From Thermoanaerobaculia bacterium (GTDB lineage: Bacteria > Acidobacteriota > Thermoanaerobaculia > Multivoradales > J023): DNA of 45,880 nt. The stretch lies in assembly GCA_028066595.1 (NCBI GenBank), contig JALCBJ010000013.1:1-45880 (forward strand), in the 5' to 3' direction. Below the pieces are notes generated by a model, which was not told the DNA's origin, did not search any database, and saw only the letters and a program-made list of their open reading frames with translations. This document shows, one piece after another, positions 1 to 7,863 of this stretch; the first letter of the stretch is position 1, and every line of letters begins with the position of its first letter. Made by a program: the position numbers and the translations under genes.

Positions 1-81
1 GTGCGCCCTCATTAGGCGGCTCGAAAACGCCGGTTGCCGGCCGGACCTCTAGCTCGAATCACTGAGTTCGGGAGACCGATC

Positions 82-516
82 ATGAAGCAGTCCATCATTC
101 ACGTGGCCCTCGTCATTCGTGACTACGACGAAGCTCTCGCTTTCTTCACCGAGAAGCTCCACTTTTCTGTGATCGAGGACCTTCCGGTTCCCGAACAGAA
201 CAAGCTTTGGGTTGTCGTCGCGCCACCTGGCTCCACGGGAACGAGTATTCTCCTCGCCAGGCCTTCGAACGAGGAGCACAAGGCGTTCGTCGGTAATCAG
301 ACCGGTGGACGGGTGACGTTCTTCCTCAACTCGGACGATTTCTGGCGAGACTACCGACGGATGGTCGAGGATGGCATTCGCTTCGTCCGCGAACCCAAGG
401 AGGAGCCCTATGGCCTCGCGGCGGTCTTCGAAGATCTCTATGGCAACCTGTGGGATCTACTGCAGTTGCGCGAGGGTCATCCGGCGATTCGAGGGGCGGA
501 TGCAGTCTCGGCATGA
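82..516 (+). CDS. VOC (glyoxalase/bleomycin-resistance) family protein
   Basis: A 144-residue single-domain protein of the vicinal oxygen chelate fold. It opens with the typical strand (IIHVALVIRDYDEALAFF), where the early His is a usual metal-ligand position, and ends with the second half-motif (FEDLYGNLWDLLQ), where the last conserved Glu position is Asp. The ATG at 82 is preferred over an earlier in-frame start because a purine-rich GGGAGA lies just upstream and the domain begins at once. Members include glyoxalase I, extradiol dioxygenases and antibiotic-binding proteins, and the substrate cannot be told from sequence. The SDR gene follows on the same strand after 41 nt, so the two may be cotranscribed. 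Confidence 0.85.
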   Translation: MKQSIIHVALVIRDYDEALAFFTEKLHFSVIEDLPVPEQNKLWVVVAPPGSTGTSILLARPSNEEHKAFVGNQTGGRVTFFLNSDDFWRDYRRMVEDGIRFVREPKEEPYGLAAVFEDLYGNLWDLLQLREGHPAIRGADAVSA

Positions 517-557
517 CGTCGTGACCGTCGTGTCCGCCGAACCTGCGCGATAGATCG

Positions 558-1316
558 ATGTCGAATAACCGCCGTCCGGTTCTCCTCGTAACGGGAGGCA
601 GTCGTGGCATCGGAGCTGCCACGGCTCGTCTCTGTGCCGCTGCTGGCTATTCCGTGTGCGTGAACTATCGCGAAGCTGCCGACGCTGCACGCCAGGTGGT
701 CGGTGAAATCGAGAGTGCGGGTGGACAGGGCCACGCGGTGCGAGCCGACGTGGGGGTGGAATCGGAGGTGGAACGGCTCTTCGAGCTGTGCGACGAGCGC
801 CTCGGCCCGGTGACTGCGTTGGTCAACAATGCTGGCATCCTCGAACAACAGATGCGGGTCGACGAGATGGACGCCGATCGTCTACGTCGCGTCTTCGCGG
901 TCAACGTGGTCGGTGCGTTCCTGTGTGCACGAGAGGCGGTGCGCCGAATGTCGACCCGTCGAGGCGGCTCCGGTGGGGCCATCGTCAACGTGTCTTCCGC
1001 TGCGTCGCGATTGGGATCTGCCGGTGAGTACGTCGACTATGCATCGTCCAAAGGCGCCCTCGACACGCTGACCCTCGGCCTGTCGAAAGAGGTAGCCAGC
1101 GAAGGAATACGGGTCAATGCGGTCCGTCCCGGCTTCATCCGAACCGAGATTCATGCCAGCGGTGGCGAGGCGGATCGGGTGGAGCGGATCGCGAAGAGCT
1201 TGCCGATGCAGCGTGGCGGCGAACCCGACGAGGTGGCGCAGGCGATCCTCTGGCTGCTCTCCGACGCTGCGTCCTATGTGACTGGCAGCTTCATCGACAT
1301 TGCGGGCGGCCGGTAG
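558..1316 (+). CDS. Short-chain dehydrogenase/reductase (SDR), FabG-like
   Basis: A classical SDR of 252 residues. The NAD(P)-binding glycine motif TGGSRGIG is at residues 12-19, NNAG at 90-93, a catalytic Ser at about 146-147, and YASSK (catalytic Tyr161 and Lys165) at 161-165. The C-terminus (TGSFIDIAGG) has the usual family ending. The Arg in the glycine loop and the NYRE segment after strand beta-2 suggest NADP preference. These enzymes reduce or oxidise a carbonyl/alcohol pair. It may be a 3-oxoacyl-ACP reductase paralogue, but no fatty-acid genes lie next to it, so the substrate is unknown. It sits 41 nt after the VOC gene. Confidence 0.9.
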   Translation: MSNNRRPVLLVTGGSRGIGAATARLCAAAGYSVCVNYREAADAARQVVGEIESAGGQGHAVRADVGVESEVERLFELCDERLGPVTALVNNAGILEQQMRVDEMDADRLRRVFAVNVVGAFLCAREAVRRMSTRRGGSGGAIVNVSSAASRLGSAGEYVDYASSKGALDTLTLGLSKEVASEGIRVNAVRPGFIRTEIHASGGEADRVERIAKSLPMQRGGEPDEVAQAILWLLSDAASYVTGSFIDIAGGR

Positions 1317-1393
1317 GCGGCTGACCGCTAGACGAGAACAGGGCTCTGCCCCCAGATACTGACGGCTCCACCGGCCACATTCGGTGCCGGGAT

Positions 1394-1702
1394 CTAGTGC
1401 TCGCTTTGAAAGAGGCTGTCGAGATTGCGCGCGCCGTGGACAATGCGGATAACGCGTAGCGGTTTGGTTTCTGGGTTGTATGCCGCCAGGTAGCTATGCA
1501 CACGCCACCATCTGATGCTTCGGCCCGTCAGATCTTCGCGCTTCCAGCCGATGCCGGGTGATGCGGCGAGGTTGTCGAAAGCGGCCATAAAGTCGCTGGC
1601 GACTTTTTCGCAGATCGCGGCGCTACCGCTTTCTTCCGCGATGTATTTGAGGATGTCTTCGAGTTCTGAGAGTGCAAGAGGGGAGAGAACCCAGCCGCTC
1701 AT
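1394..1702 (-). CDS. RelE/ParE family toxin
   Basis: A 102-residue toxin of the ParE/RelE superfamily. The family pattern is visible: an N-terminal strand and helix (WVLSPLALSELEDILKYIAE), a central helix pair, then the C-terminal strands containing R-x-x-x-Y (RWWRVHSYLAAYNPETK) and the RVIRIVHGARNLDSLF ending. ParE toxins poison DNA gyrase and RelE toxins cleave mRNA on the ribosome. The pairing with a ParD-like antitoxin favours ParE, but the target is not proven. The start codon overlaps the antitoxin stop by 4 nt (ATGA), which implies translational coupling and antitoxin-first expression. Confidence 0.9.
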   Translation of the reverse strand: MSGWVLSPLALSELEDILKYIAEESGSAAICEKVASDFMAAFDNLAASPGIGWKREDLTGRSIRWWRVHSYLAAYNPETKPLRVIRIVHGARNLDSLFQSEH

Positions 1703-2028
1703 GAATCAGGCGGTGCTTTGAGTTCGGCGCGGAGTTTCTCCATAGCTTTGGGGCCATCGATCCAACCGCCTTCTTCGGCCGAGCGCAGACCCTCTTCAAT
1801 GAGGTTCCGGAAGTACGCCTTGACGCGCGTCCTTAGCTCTTCAGGTAGAAGCGCTAACTCTTCGTCCTTCACATCGTTGTAGAGCCACTTCTCGACCAGC
1901 CGGCGGTGCTCGGCTTCTTCGAGTAGGCGCAGGCCCTCGCGTACGACCTCACTGGCGCTGGCATAGCGTCCCGCCGCGACTTGCGCGCGGACGAAATCCT
2001 CCTGGGCGGAGGCAAGTGACACGTTCAT
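1699..2028 (-). CDS. ParD-like ribbon-helix-helix antitoxin
   Basis: A 109-residue antitoxin. The N-terminal ribbon-helix-helix (MNVSLASAQEDFVRAQVAAG followed by YASASEVVREGLRLLEE) is the classic ParD DNA-binding module, and the charged C-terminal half should wrap the toxin. The start at 2028 is chosen because the RHH begins immediately and the predicted transcription start falls near 2046, leaving a short leader with AGAGA before the ATG. The in-frame ATG at 2046 would add only six residues. The tail of about 65 residues is longer than in typical ParD and carries the short repeated-looking segment LRAELK. Probably autoregulated through the palindrome at 2073-2093. Confidence 0.88.
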   Translation of the reverse strand: MNVSLASAQEDFVRAQVAAGRYASASEVVREGLRLLEEAEHRRLVEKWLYNDVKDEELALLPEELRTRVKAYFRNLIEEGLRSAEEGGWIDGPKAMEKLRAELKAPPDS

Positions 2029-2052
2029 AGTTTGTCTCTGTGCCATACCTTC

Positions 2053-2093
2053 AGAATGCACGATTTCCAGCGCTGTGTCAAATATTGACACAG
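2053..2093 (-). promoter_or_regulatory. ParDE-type promoter with embedded palindromic operator
   Basis: A perfect inverted repeat with 9-bp arms (CTGTGTCAA at 2073-2081 and TTGACACAG at 2085-2093) is separated by 3 nt. On the minus strand TTGACA (2081-2076) lies in the downstream arm, followed by 17 nt and CATTCT (2058-2053), a plausible -35/-10 pair. A repressor bound to the palindrome would cover the -35 box. Autoregulation by the antitoxin, alone or with the toxin, is the expected ParD behaviour and is inferred here. Confidence 0.75.
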
Positions 2094-2278
2094 ACGAAGC
2101 TCGGAGACTGTGGTCCTCAGACCTCGAGGTGGTGGAGTTTCTGTTCGTCGTTGGCCCGGAATGCTCCAGGATCAAGGCGAGCACGATGCCGATTCGCTCC
2201 GACGCGCTCGTGTGCGTCCGAGGCGATCTAGATCGGCGCCGAGTCGAATGGAGCGAGTGGCCGGTCCGTACGGCCCGC

Positions 2279-2863
2279 ATGAAATGGCGATCTGTAGCAA
2301 CTGTGAAGGCCGCTGTATCGTTGCTCGGTGTCCTCGCGTTCTGTGTCGTGGCCGCTTGCCAGCCGATCGAGCGAGGTGCGGGATCCGTAGAGGACGAAGG
2401 TCCGATTACGGCTGAGAGCCTGGGATTCTCGGACCTCGGACCCGCGGTGGCCGGCGAGGTCGCAGGCCAGCCGTTCGAGCTGTACCAGGCCGAGCTGAGC
2501 TCGATCTCGTTGGTCTTGCAGCAGGGATCGGGTCCGTTGGGAGAGCTTCAGGTCACCATTTTTTTGGGGCTTCGCGATCGGGAGGTACCGCAAGAGCGAA
2601 GCTGGAAGATACTCGGTGAAGACGACGACAACCCCGACCCATGGATCTTGGTGAGCTATCGAGACCTGGGTTCTGGCCGGCTGAGCACCCTCCGTTTCGA
2701 CCGAGGCTTCGATCTGGAGCTCCAGTTCGGTCGGGCACGGGGGCTCTTCCTGCCGGGCGAGATCGATCTGACGATTCCCGGCTCTGCACCGACTCGGCTA
2801 AGGGGAGCCTTCGTCGCCGAGGTCGATGGGATGGTGATCACGAGGCCGAGCGCCGGAAGCTGA
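2279..2863 (+). CDS. Hypothetical lipoprotein
   Basis: A 194-residue protein I do not recognise. The start at 2279 gives a convincing lipoprotein signal: positively charged MKWR, a hydrophobic stretch (VSLLGVLAFCVV) and the lipobox VAAC, with Cys at about residue 23. The frame is open further upstream (to 2075), but that part looks non-coding and overlaps the antitoxin operator. The mature part is acidic and beta-rich with no cysteine pattern or catalytic motif I can see. It ends 26 nt inside the 3' end of the convergent methyltransferase gene. Probably anchored in the inner or outer membrane facing the periplasm. Confidence 0.7.
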   Translation: MKWRSVATVKAAVSLLGVLAFCVVAACQPIERGAGSVEDEGPITAESLGFSDLGPAVAGEVAGQPFELYQAELSSISLVLQQGSGPLGELQVTIFLGLRDREVPQERSWKILGEDDDNPDPWILVSYRDLGSGRLSTLRFDRGFDLELQFGRARGLFLPGEIDLTIPGSAPTRLRGAFVAEVDGMVITRPSAGS

Positions 2864-3743
2864 GTTCCGGACCGATCGACGAAAGCACGCGGCGCACCGG
2901 CGTGAGGGAAAGGCTGTTGCCGACCAGTCGCCAGGCGTTCGACCGCCGCAGCTCCTGTGGCAAGGTGAACTCTGTAGGAAATCCCAGGAGGCGGAGAATC
3001 TCTATGGGCGAGAATCGCCGGAGGCCGCCATCTCTCGTCCGCAGGTACGATCCACTGCGTACGTGCGAGCGGCCATAGGCCGAAGTGAAGCAGCTGGTGA
3101 CGGCGTAGGAGTCGTCCTCGTCTACGACGTGCAGGGCTTGGTGGTAGCGGCGGACGATGGTCGCATCGAGCCATAGACTCGGATCGGGCTGCGCTTCGAG
3201 GATCTCTGGCAGCCTGGGATGTGGACAGGACACATCGAATTCGCTCTGCAATTCACCGCGTGACGCGACGAGATAGAACCTGGGCCGCCGGTTGGCGACA
3301 CCGAGGTCGCTGGGGCATAGGAGATGTTCCCTCACCTGAGAGTAGCCGGCGTGGTCGAGAGTCCGGCGAAGCAGGTCGTGTCCGTCGGAATCCCGGAATC
3401 CTTCGACGTTCTCCATGGCAAAGGAACGCGGTCGAACGTTCTCGAGATGCCGGAGAAGAGCCTTGAAGGTGTCAGCCCTCGGGTCGTCCAGGCCCCGGCG
3501 TTGGCCACGTACGGTGAAAGGTTGACATGGCGGAGAAGCCCACCACAGGTCGGCATGGCGTCTCCGAAGCCAGTCGCGGTCGAGGCAGTCGACCCGTTTC
3601 TCCACCGTGGGATGGCTGGGAAAGTTGTGGCGATAGACCGAGAGCGCCGGCTGGCTCTGATCCACTGCTGCAGCGATCTCGGCTGTCTTTCCCAGCGCGG
3701 CCGCGACGCCGCCGATGCCGCTGTAGAGCTCGAGGACCCGCAC
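2838..3743 (-). CDS. DNMT2-like cytosine-5 methyltransferase (candidate tRNA C38 enzyme)
   Basis: A 301-residue C5-methyltransferase with LELYSGIGG (motif I, residues 4-12), SPPCQPFT (motif IV, catalytic Cys73), MENVEGF (motif VI, 110-116), NRRPRF (motif VIII, 151-156) and GNSL (motif X, 275-278). Several segments resemble DNMT2/TRDMT1 more than restriction-type or Dcm enzymes: the PPCQPFT context, the CFT signature at 218-220 followed by a Tyr and a GS (the DNMT2 hallmark region), and LLGFPTEF near the C-terminus. DNMT2 proteins methylate C38 of certain tRNAs, and bacterial members are known, for example in Geobacter. No endonuclease gene is adjacent, which also argues against restriction-modification. 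RNA as substrate is inferred. The gene precedes nothing obvious and overlaps the lipoprotein gene tail-to-tail. Confidence 0.85.
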   Translation of the reverse strand: MRVLELYSGIGGVAAALGKTAEIAAAVDQSQPALSVYRHNFPSHPTVEKRVDCLDRDWLRRRHADLWWASPPCQPFTVRGQRRGLDDPRADTFKALLRHLENVRPRSFAMENVEGFRDSDGHDLLRRTLDHAGYSQVREHLLCPSDLGVANRRPRFYLVASRGELQSEFDVSCPHPRLPEILEAQPDPSLWLDATIVRRYHQALHVVDEDDSYAVTSCFTSAYGRSHVRSGSYLRTRDGGLRRFSPIEILRLLGFPTEFTLPQELRRSNAWRLVGNSLSLTPVRRVLSSIGPELSFRRSAS

Positions 3744-3761
3744 AGCTCGCCGCGCGGATCG

Positions 3762-4703
3762 TCAGACGTCTCCGAGTGCTGCCCGGAGTTGCGCCTTCAT
3801 CTTTGCCATCACGTCTTCGTCGTCTACGGGGATCACGGGAGTGTTGTCGTACTGTTCGAAAAAAAGCGTCGGTACGGTGTGTTCCGAGATTTCCAGCACA
3901 CGTCGGAGCTTCCGGTTTTCGGGTACGAAGCCACGGTGGTTGAGGCGCATAATGGTCTGGCCGATCGTGCCTTGGAGGCCGCAGATGTAGACGACGGCGT
4001 TTTCTGGGCGGAGACCTCCTTCAGCGAGCCCGATTCGCGATTCCAGGTCGGCCAGCCGGTCCTCGCGGAAGTAGTCCTCCACGCGGCCCGTATCGCCTGA
4101 CCAATCGGGAGCTTCCTTGGGCCGGCTGATGGTCGACAGGTAATGCAGCCCGTGGGTCTCGGCCAAAGACACGAGCTCGTCACGGTAGCCGAGATCCGCG
4201 GGATACGAGGCGCCGTGGAGGACGACGAAGTCCGAGAGTGAGGCACTTGGATCGGACAAGACACGGCTTCGCGCCATGGAGACGAAGGGCGCCAGCCCGG
4301 TTCCGGCAGCCACCATGATCTTCAGTCTCTCGTCGCCGTCTTCGATCGTATGGTCGAGGGTAAAGCGACCGACGCCTTTGGCACGCAGGAACATTCGGTC
4401 ACCCGACCGGGTGTTCCACAGCAGATGAGTGAGCGGGTTGTCCGACTCCGGGTGCGCCACCCAGCGGATGTAGAACTCGAGGTTTCCATCCTCTTCCGGC
4501 GCCGAAACGATCGACATGGGTCGCCGTACCGAGCCGAGCTCTGGTTTTTGCTCGTTGTTGAGACCGAGCGTCATGTATTGACCTGGCACGAATGCCGGAT
4601 CGTCCGCGATGGGCTCGTCGGGCCGTACCTTGAATACCGCCAGGGCGTCGGTAAGGTCGATCCGTTCCGTGATGGTGGCGTTGTAGTCGAGCTTCTTGGG
4701 CAT
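3762..4703 (-). CDS. Ferredoxin/flavodoxin-NADP+ reductase-like flavoprotein
   Basis: A 313-residue FNR-superfamily protein. The FAD-binding barrel carries RRPMSI (residues 60-65, the R-x-Y/M-S motif), and the nucleotide-binding domain carries AAGTGLAPF (132-140) and YICGLQGTIGQTI near the C-terminus. No iron-sulfur cysteine cluster is present, so it is a simple reductase and not a fused oxygenase component. It should move electrons between NADPH and ferredoxin or flavodoxin. The ATG at 4703 is preferred because TATACT lies 10 nt upstream, which predicts a nearly leaderless mRNA. A GTG at 4724 would add seven residues and has AGAGGGG directly before it. It is 18 nt upstream of the DNMT2-like gene on the same strand, so both could be read from one promoter. 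Confidence 0.85.
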   Translation of the reverse strand: MPKKLDYNATITERIDLTDALAVFKVRPDEPIADDPAFVPGQYMTLGLNNEQKPELGSVRRPMSIVSAPEEDGNLEFYIRWVAHPESDNPLTHLLWNTRSGDRMFLRAKGVGRFTLDHTIEDGDERLKIMVAAGTGLAPFVSMARSRVLSDPSASLSDFVVLHGASYPADLGYRDELVSLAETHGLHYLSTISRPKEAPDWSGDTGRVEDYFREDRLADLESRIGLAEGGLRPENAVVYICGLQGTIGQTIMRLNHRGFVPENRKLRRVLEISEHTVPTLFFEQYDNTPVIPVDDEDVMAKMKAQLRAALGDV

Positions 4704-4713
4704 AGTGGGCCGA

Positions 4714-4743
4714 AGTATATGCACCCCTCTACGTCCTCGTCAC
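4714..4743 (-). promoter_or_regulatory. Predicted promoter of the FNR-like gene, leaderless type
   Basis: On the minus strand GTGACG (4743-4738), 18 nt, then TATACT (4719-4714). The ATG at 4703 follows the -10 box by only 10 nt, so the mRNA would begin within a few bases of the start codon. Prediction only. Confidence 0.45.
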
Positions 4744-4791
4744 GGCCGCGGTGATACCGCCCACGGTCGAGAGACCTGCCAGAGAAGCAAG

Positions 4792-5922
4792 TCAGATCCT
4801 TGGGCGGCGATCTTCAATGCGGGCCACCGCCCGGGTCAGCATGGTCCGTGTGACGGCCCGGCGTCGACACGCGGCGTGGAAGCCGAGCAACGATTCTCTG
4901 GCCGCATCGTCCTTCGGCAAGCGGGACGCCAGCGAGAACACCTCACCGGCGAGGCGGTCGAGCTCTTCTTCGTCTCCGTCTTCCACCGCGAGCTGAGCTT
5001 GGTGAAGCAGGATCACTGCCTCGTGGGCGGTGGCGCCCAGATCGCGGAATTCGTCACGCACGGCCAGGAGCTCGGCGCGGAACCGCGCCCGCTCTCTGCC
5101 TCCTTGATCGAGCCCGGCTCGGCACAACGCCGCCAGACTACGGAGCTTCAGCAGGTGAATCCGTTCGGGTGTCTGCTCGTGCTCGGCCATGGCGAGGCGC
5201 AACCAGTGAAGCGCCTCCTCCATGTCTTCCTCGGTGCGCGCGATGCGTTGCAAGTAGACCGCCATGTTGTGCACGGCGGCCAGATAACAGCGTGGATCGC
5301 GCTCGCGATCGATGCTGTCCACTGCCTGTGCCAGGATCTGGATCGCGCGTTCAGTGCGGCCGGAGCGGTGAAATACGAGAGCGCGGTCGAGCAGGGCACA
5401 ACCCACCAGATGCTCGTCCTGAGCCGCGCGGAATCCCTCGACGGCTTCTCGGTTCAGCTCGAGGGCCTCGTCGAAACGTCCTTGGTCGCAGCGCAAGTAG
5501 GCCGCGCGCAGGGTCAGGCGAGATCCGAGGGTGCATCTCTCCTCGGGTGCATCGGCCAGGAATGTCAGGGCCACCACGAGGCTACTCTCGGCTCGGTTTA
5601 GGTCCCCTGTGTTGCGGAAGGCTGAGGCAAGGACGCCCCATGCAAGGGCCTGAGCTCGCAACCAGGGCCCGTCGCCGGTCAAGGCGCGATCGAGATCCGC
5701 CGTGGCGTCGCGGGCGGCCAGCGCCTCCGTCAGCGCAGCCTGCGGGTTCTCATAGCGGAGCGCGTCAGCCGCTTCGATCCGTAGGCGGCACCGCTCCAGT
5801 TCGTCTTTCTCTCGAATCGTCCGGACCCTACGCTCCAGCCTACTCTTCCAGACCGTGGCCGAAGTCGATGCCGTGGAGGTGAACGATGCCTCGGGCCTCC
5901 AGTTGATCCACCGCCTTCTCAC
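4792..5922 (-). CDS. TPR-containing protein coupled to XRE regulator
   Basis: Up to 376 residues, almost all alpha-helical with tandem TPR-like pairs from about residue 40 to the C-terminus (for example ALAWGVLASAFRNTGDLNRA and RFDEALELNREAVEGFRAA). No catalytic motif is seen. The start is uncertain: the ATG at 5922 lies 83 nt inside the upstream XRE gene in another frame, and the first ~30 residues look like shadow sequence. After the XRE stop codon no ATG, GTG or TTG occurs until well into the TPR region. A CTG next to a GGAAGAG, a long overlap, or a frameshift fusing the two products are all possible. It probably acts with the HTH protein as a sensory or assembly partner. Confidence 0.7.
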   Translation of the reverse strand: MRRRWINWRPEASFTSTASTSATVWKSRLERRVRTIREKDELERCRLRIEAADALRYENPQAALTEALAARDATADLDRALTGDGPWLRAQALAWGVLASAFRNTGDLNRAESSLVVALTFLADAPEERCTLGSRLTLRAAYLRCDQGRFDEALELNREAVEGFRAAQDEHLVGCALLDRALVFHRSGRTERAIQILAQAVDSIDRERDPRCYLAAVHNMAVYLQRIARTEEDMEEALHWLRLAMAEHEQTPERIHLLKLRSLAALCRAGLDQGGRERARFRAELLAVRDEFRDLGATAHEAVILLHQAQLAVEDGDEEELDRLAGEVFSLASRLPKDDAARESLLGFHAACRRRAVTRTMLTRAVARIEDRRPRI

Positions 5923-6304
5923 AGCGGCCCAGGCGCATCCGCAGCTCGGTCAAGGAATCGACGCCGAGGCGGTAGAGCTGGTTGATGGAGGTCTCGATGT
6001 CTTCGGGTAGGGGCTCGGCGCCGTGAATGAACTCCTCGAGGGCTTGGCCGCCGAGGGTCATCCGTTTTGGCCTGGGAAAGACATCCTCGAAGAAGTCAGC
6101 CGGCTGTACGTCGAAGACGTCCAGGATCGCCAGGATGTGCCACACCTTGAGGTCGAGATTGTGGGCCAGCAGCTGGGAGAGGTAGCCCTTCGAGAAACCC
6201 GCTTGCTTTTCGACCATTCTCTGGCTGAGATCGGAACGCCGGATCATCGTCCGGATGGCTTCGAGAACGGGGACGATCTCAGTCCTGCGGTCCTTCCTAT
6301 TCAT
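5840..6304 (-). CDS. XRE-family helix-turn-helix regulator
   Basis: A 154-residue protein with an N-terminal lambda-repressor-type HTH at about residues 20-70 (LSQRMVEKQAGFSKGYLSQL followed by a helix ending in VFDVQPADFF). A second helical region (about 85-145) ends with a leucine-rich, coiled-coil-like segment (LTELRMRLGRCEKAVDQLEA). It should bind DNA as a dimer. AAAGAG precedes the ATG at 6304. It is divergent from the helicase gene across a 164-nt gap and overlaps the TPR gene downstream, so the two minus-strand genes likely form one unit. Targets are unknown. Confidence 0.82.
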   Translation of the reverse strand: MNRKDRRTEIVPVLEAIRTMIRRSDLSQRMVEKQAGFSKGYLSQLLAHNLDLKVWHILAILDVFDVQPADFFEDVFPRPKRMTLGGQALEEFIHGAEPLPEDIETSINQLYRLGVDSLTELRMRLGRCEKAVDQLEARGIVHLHGIDFGHGLEE

Positions 6305-6468
6305 AGTGATTCTCTTTCACTGATCGCTCGGACGGGAGGAAATCAGACACTTTCTGGCAACGGAAAAGGCGAGGCGCATTCTACACGCCGGAATCGGCGA
6401 GATCGGGAGATGGAAACGCGTCCTCTTGGCGGCTTCTCAACGAATCGGTAGAAAGATACGGTTCGTCT

Positions 6469-7863
6469 ATGGCGACGCAGAAGCCCGAGAAGGCGAATCC
6501 GATCCAGCTCGAGTTCGATCGCGGAACACTGGTCCTGCAGGGAGACGTACCGGAGGGCGTCCGGCTACCCGGCTGTGTCTACGATTCGCGAGTGGGCCGG
6601 TGGCGTGCTCAAGCGTACCGCTACCGCGAGGTGTTGACGACTTTGCACCGGGCAGGTCTCTCCTATGAGAACCGGGCCGGTGGATTCGAAACGCTCGAGC
6701 TGCTCTCGCGGGAGCAGCGCGTACCGTTCCCGTACCAAGACGAGGCCGTGTCCGCCTTTTTTGCAGAGGGGCGGCGAGGTGTTGTGGTCCTGCCCACGGG
6801 GGCAGGCAAGACCTTCGTCGCTCAGCTGATCCTGGAGCGACTGGGGCGTAGCGGCCTGGTGGTGACGCCGACTCTGGATCTCGTCCAGCAGTGGTACGGG
6901 GTCCTCAAGACCGCGTTCGATCGACCCGTAGGTGTCGTGGGCGGCGGTGAGTACGACGTGCAGGATCTGACTGTCACCACTTACGATTCGGCATACATCC
7001 ACATGGAGCGGCTGGGTGATCGGTTCGCTGTCTTGGTCGTCGACGAATGCCACCACCTGCCCGGCCCGACCTATTCCACGGCGGCGGAGATGTGTCTGGC
7101 TCCCTTCCGTCTTGGCTTGACCGCGACTCCAGAGCGCGAAGATGGCCTCGAGACCAAGCTCGATCGCCTGGTAGGACCTGTGGTTTACCGGCGTGAGATC
7201 GGTGAGCTGGCCGGGGAGTTCCTGTCGGACTACGAGACCACGCGCCTGGAGGTCAGCTTGTCGGAGGAAGAGATGCATCGCTACGAGGAAGAGCGCGCTA
7301 TCTATCGGGCTTTTCTGGAACAAGAAGGCTTGCGTCTAGGCGGTCGTGGAGGCTGGCAGAGATTCCTCGCCACGACCTCGCGAAGTGAGCGTGGGCGCCG
7401 CGCCTTTCTCGCCTACCGCGCCCAAAAGGCCATCGCGCAAGCGTCAGAGGCCAAGTTGCGTTTGTTGGGCGACCTGCTGCTGCGTCACCGGCGCGATCGG
7501 GTGCTGATCTTCACCAGCGACAACGAGACCGTGTACAAGATCTCGCGGCGTTTTCTGGTTCCAGCGATCACACACCAGACCAAGGTCAAGGAGAGACACC
7601 GGCTACTCTCCGGCTTCAACGATGGGCGCTATCCTTTTCTCGTCACTTCGAAGGTGCTCAACGAGGGCGTCGACGTGCCCGCGGCCAATATCGGGATCGT
7701 ACTCAGCGGTAGTGGCAGCGTACGCGAGCACGTGCAACGCCTTGGCCGGATTCTGCGCCGGGGTGAGGGTAAGCGGGCGAAGCTCTACGAGGTGGTGGCG
7801 CGAGATACTGCGGAGGAATACACCTCGCGTAGGCGGCGTCAGCACGGAGCGTACGAACGGTAG
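6469..7863 (+). CDS. XPB/ERCC3-like DNA helicase (superfamily 2)
   Basis: A 464-residue SF2 helicase. The N-terminal ~80 residues look like the XPB damage-recognition domain. Motif I is PTGAGKT (109-115), motif II DECHH (192-196), motif III TATP (218-221), followed by PERED, which contains the RED motif typical of XPB. Motif VI is QRLGRILRR, and the end (EEYTSRRRRQHGAY) has the XPB-like tail. XPB opens DNA in nucleotide excision repair, and archaeal and some bacterial forms work with the Bax1 nuclease. No Bax1/DUF790 gene is adjacent here. Length matches compact prokaryotic XPB. The divergent XRE gene suggests but does not prove regulation. Confidence 0.88.
   Translation: MATQKPEKANPIQLEFDRGTLVLQGDVPEGVRLPGCVYDSRVGRWRAQAYRYREVLTTLHRAGLSYENRAGGFETLELLSREQRVPFPYQDEAVSAFFAEGRRGVVVLPTGAGKTFVAQLILERLGRSGLVVTPTLDLVQQWYGVLKTAFDRPVGVVGGGEYDVQDLTVTTYDSAYIHMERLGDRFAVLVVDECHHLPGPTYSTAAEMCLAPFRLGLTATPEREDGLETKLDRLVGPVVYRREIGELAGEFLSDYETTRLEVSLSEEEMHRYEEERAIYRAFLEQEGLRLGGRGGWQRFLATTSRSERGRRAFLAYRAQKAIAQASEAKLRLLGDLLLRHRRDRVLIFTSDNETVYKISRRFLVPAITHQTKVKERHRLLSGFNDGRYPFLVTSKVLNEGVDVPAANIGIVLSGSGSVREHVQRLGRILRRGEGKRAKLYEVVARDTAEEYTSRRRRQHGAYER

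Noticed and set aside
2838..3743. The methyltransferase as part of a restriction-modification system
   Set aside because: No endonuclease or DNA-recognition subunit is adjacent and the DNMT2-type CFT motif is present.
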